Of a DNA stretch of 7,347 nt, positions 5,637-7,347 are shown piece by piece. Below the pieces are notes generated by a model. That model was not told where the DNA came from, searched no databases, and saw nothing but the letters and a program-made list of their open reading frames with translations. Both the position numbers and the translations under genes were made by a program. How positions within the stretch are numbered: the first letter of the stretch is position 1; each line of letters begins with the position of its first letter. The DNA is taken from NCBI GenBank assembly GCA_012521935.1, contig JAAYLJ010000096.1, positions 1 to 7,347 of the forward strand. The letters are read 5' to 3'. Source of the DNA: Campylobacteraceae bacterium (GTDB lineage: Bacteria; Campylobacterota; Campylobacteria; Campylobacterales; Campylobacteraceae).

Positions 5637-6914
5637 GTGTCATTTTGGTTAAAAGCAGCAAAAATATTTGAAGAAGATTCTAAAAAGGGAGACTATTTTG
5701 AAGCCCATGATGGTTTATATGCCCTTAGAAGAATCCAAGCTTTTTTAGAGACTTCATTTCCGCAAATCTTTTTTCTACTTGGCGAGCCAGGCAGTGGTAA
5801 AAGCTTTACGCTAAATCATCTTCAAAGACTATATTCTCTTAAAAGATTGACTGTTTTAATCGAAAATCCTTTCTTAACTCCAGAGCAACTACTAAAAAGA
5901 TTGCTTCTTTGTCTTGGCATAAAAGAGGAGATTAGTGATTTAGAAGAGTTAAGGATAAAAGCTACCAATTGTTACAAAGAGATAGATCATTTAATAATGA
6001 TAGATGAAGGCCAGCTAATGAGCGCTGATATGCGTGAATTTATACGCATATTAAGTGATAGTAAAGTTTTTTATTTTGTTATTGCCATGCACAAAGAAGA
6101 TGGCGAGGTGCTACTAAACTCTCCTCATTTTAACTCAAGACCCCATCAAGTTGTCTGTCTTGAGAGTTTAAAATTAGATGAATATAGGGCTTATTTGAAA
6201 AAAGAGTTAAAAAATATAAAAGAGATAAGCGTAGATGAGCTATTTAGTGAAAAGTTTATAAAAAAGAGTTGGGAGTATAGTAAGGGGAATTTTAGAAGCT
6301 TTAAAAGATGCTATCACAACCTTTTTATACTTTTGGACCATGCGCATAAAAAGGGTAAAAAAGAGCACTTTAAACCAAACTTTACTCTTTTAAAAATGGC
6401 TGCTATGAAGTCTGGCTTGATAGCTACTATGAATAGAAATGGAGATTTTGACTCTTTAGAAAAGGAGATAAAACAAGATAAACCCATCTTGCTTACAGTG
6501 GTTTTGACAATCTTTTTGGTGGGTAGTTTCTTTTATATTTTCAAGATTCAAAAAACAAAAAAAACAGAAACTTTAGCTTATGTAAAAAATGAAAAATTAG
6601 TTGAGAATAAGTTAGATAAAAATCAAGTTTTACTAGAAGAGCAAGCTACTAACTCTTATGCTACGCAGGAGGCGGCTAAAGAGCTAGAGGATTTAGAAAA
6701 GATTGAAGTAGAGCAAATGGAAGAGGCTACTGAAGATAGTAGTACAAAAAAGAGTGAAGATGAAATAGTAGATGAAGTAGCAATAGTTCAAGTAGAGATA
6801 AATGAAGAGATAAAAGAGTTTAATGTAAATAGCATTCAAGGGGCTCTTTTATTAAAAACACCACCGCTACCTTTGCCAAATAGGCCAGTAGAAGAGATAT
6901 ATATAAAGTATTAA
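5637..6914 (+). CDS. ExeA/MshM-like AAA+ ATPase with one membrane anchor and acidic tail
   Basis: The GTG at 5637 is the only usual start near the beginning of the frame; its ribosome site is weak (AGGG, 8 bases away). The 425-residue product has an N-terminal AAA+ domain with Walker A GEPGSGKS (49-56) and Walker B LIMIDEGQ (119-126, D123-E124). A later strand reads FYFVIAMH (145-152). After an SRPHQVVCLESLKLDEYRAYL segment comes GNFRSFKR (218-224), resembling the sensor-2 region of ExeA/TniB-type ATPases. One transmembrane helix spans about 283-304. The remaining 120 residues are rich in Glu and Asp and end with a proline-rich motif (TPPLPLPNRP) and YIKY. The layout of cytosolic ATPase, single helix and periplasmic tail matches GspA/ExeA and MshM proteins of type II secretion and MSHA-pilus systems. 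The peptidoglycan-binding domain of ExeA is missing, and no secretion genes are in view. The specific role is unknown; assembly of an envelope machine is inference. It is probably co-transcribed with the MerR gene 29 bases downstream. Confidence 0.72.
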   Translation: MSFWLKAAKIFEEDSKKGDYFEAHDGLYALRRIQAFLETSFPQIFFLLGEPGSGKSFTLNHLQRLYSLKRLTVLIENPFLTPEQLLKRLLLCLGIKEEISDLEELRIKATNCYKEIDHLIMIDEGQLMSADMREFIRILSDSKVFYFVIAMHKEDGEVLLNSPHFNSRPHQVVCLESLKLDEYRAYLKKELKNIKEISVDELFSEKFIKKSWEYSKGNFRSFKRCYHNLFILLDHAHKKGKKEHFKPNFTLLKMAAMKSGLIATMNRNGDFDSLEKEIKQDKPILLTVVLTIFLVGSFFYIFKIQKTKKTETLAYVKNEKLVENKLDKNQVLLEEQATNSYATQEAAKELEDLEKIEVEQMEEATEDSSTKKSEDEIVDEVAIVQVEINEEIKEFNVNSIQGALLLKTPPLPLPNRPVEEIYIKY

Positions 6915-6943
6915 AAGGCAAAGAGATTTTAAAAGGAGTTAAA

Positions 6944-7285
6944 ATGGCTTTAATTGATGTAGATATGCCAATCATTCCATTAAGTAGCGTAGCTCAAATG
7001 CTAAGCGCTAAACTTAGAACACTTAGAATGTATGAAGAAAGAGGCTTGCTTCCAACAAGAGAGGGAGGAAAAAGGCTTTATTCATTAAATGATTTAAGGA
7101 TTATAGCTTTTGTGCACTATCTAGCTAGCTTTAAAAAAGTTAATGCAAATGGAGTAAAATTTATCTTAGAGATGTTAAATGAGCATTTAGATAAAGAGCA
7201 AAAAGATGCACTTTTGCGCTCAGTAGAAGAGTTAATAGCTAAGGTTTCTCCAAAAGAGATAGATGAAGAGGTTGAAAACTTTTAA
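6944..7285 (+). CDS. MerR-family regulator, HspR/GlnR-like, cysteine-free
   Basis: The start is an ATG with AAGGAG 5 bases upstream. The 113-residue protein has the MerR winged-helix DNA-binding domain at about 9-75. It includes the helix-turn-helix VAQMLSAKLRTLRMYEERGLL (residues 16-36) and the wing GGKRLYSLNDLRII. Next comes the VNANGVKFILEML segment, which resembles the N-(L/I)-AG-(V/I)-(E/K)-x-I-L stretch of HspR and GlnR types. A short helical tail (LDKEQKDALLRSVEELIAKV) probably mediates dimerisation, ending in an acidic terminus. There are no cysteines, so metal or thiol sensing in the manner of MerR, CueR or SoxR is unlikely, and no room for a ligand domain. It lies 29 bases after the ATPase gene and is probably co-transcribed, but without dnaK/dnaJ neighbours a heat-shock role is not shown. 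Its stop overlaps that of the converging GGDEF gene. Confidence 0.85.
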   Translation: MALIDVDMPIIPLSSVAQMLSAKLRTLRMYEERGLLPTREGGKRLYSLNDLRIIAFVHYLASFKKVNANGVKFILEMLNEHLDKEQKDALLRSVEELIAKVSPKEIDEEVENF

Positions 7286-7347
7286 ACACTAGCAATAGAA
7301 ATTTTATCTCTCCCGCTATTTTTAGCTTCATATAAAGCAGCATCTGC
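7282..7347 (-). CDS. diguanylate cyclase (GGDEF domain), C-terminal end only
   Basis: The last 21 codons of a minus-strand gene fill the right edge. They encode ADAALYEAKNSGRDKI and then SIASV before a TAA (rev. comp. of 7282-7284). The A-D-x-A-L-Y-x-A-K-x-x-G-R-(N/D) pattern is the hallmark C-terminal helix of GGDEF domains, which make cyclic di-GMP. The GGDEF active site and any sensor domain lie outside the window, so activity cannot be judged. The stop codon overlaps that of the MerR gene, with the two genes converging. Confidence 0.8.
   Translation of the reverse strand, partial: ADAALYEAKNSGRDKISIASV

Noticed and set aside
1..7347. CRISPR arrays, tRNA or rRNA genes, insertion sequences, attachment sites, defence genes
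   Set aside because: I found no regular spaced repeats, cloverleaf-type sequence, transposase, integrase or defence domain on either strand.

Overview
The window is AT-rich chromosomal DNA, most likely from a member of the Campylobacterota (Epsilonproteobacteria). The base composition fits, with strong AAGGAG ribosome sites and TATAAT-type -10 boxes lacking clear -35 boxes. The best marker is a three-domain desulforubrerythrin of the kind known from Campylobacter jejuni. An acyl-CoA thioesterase close in sequence to the Campylobacter homologue supports this. I cannot fix the genus; a free-living Sulfurimonas- or Arcobacter-like organism would suit an osmoprotectant importer.

Layout, left to right. 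The left edge cuts into the 3' end of a small EI24/CysZ-like membrane protein gene (+). Next is a secreted single-domain lytic transglycosylase (+), then a desulforubrerythrin (+) for peroxide detoxification. A GC-rich hairpin separates this convergently from a YciA-type hotdog acyl-CoA thioesterase (-). Upstream of the thioesterase, also on the minus strand, lies a complete three-gene osmoprotectant operon in the order proV-proW-proX. It encodes the ATPase, the permease and the periplasmic glycine betaine/proline-betaine binding protein, with overlapping gene junctions. A 270-base AT-rich divergent control region follows, holding two perfect AT palindromes, divergent -10 boxes and a possible alternative-fold leader. 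Rightward from it run an ExeA/MshM-like membrane-anchored AAA+ ATPase and a cysteine-free HspR/GlnR-like MerR regulator, probably co-transcribed. The right edge holds the last 21 codons of a diguanylate cyclase (GGDEF) gene on the minus strand, whose stop codon overlaps that of the MerR gene.

How the genes work together: ProX captures compatible solutes in the periplasm, ProW carries them across the inner membrane, and ProV powers and probably gates transport through its C-terminal CBS pair. The other genes are largely independent units. The ATPase/MerR pair may be functionally linked, but the sequence does not say how.

I see no defence island, CRISPR, tRNA, rRNA, insertion sequence or clearly novel multi-gene system. 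The strongest unusual observation is that proV appears to start at an AUU codon: an ideal Shine-Dalgarno sits 5 bases before an ATT, and the reading frame from it restores the conserved ProV N-terminus. The next-best leads are the divergent palindromic control region and the unassigned membrane AAA+ ATPase.
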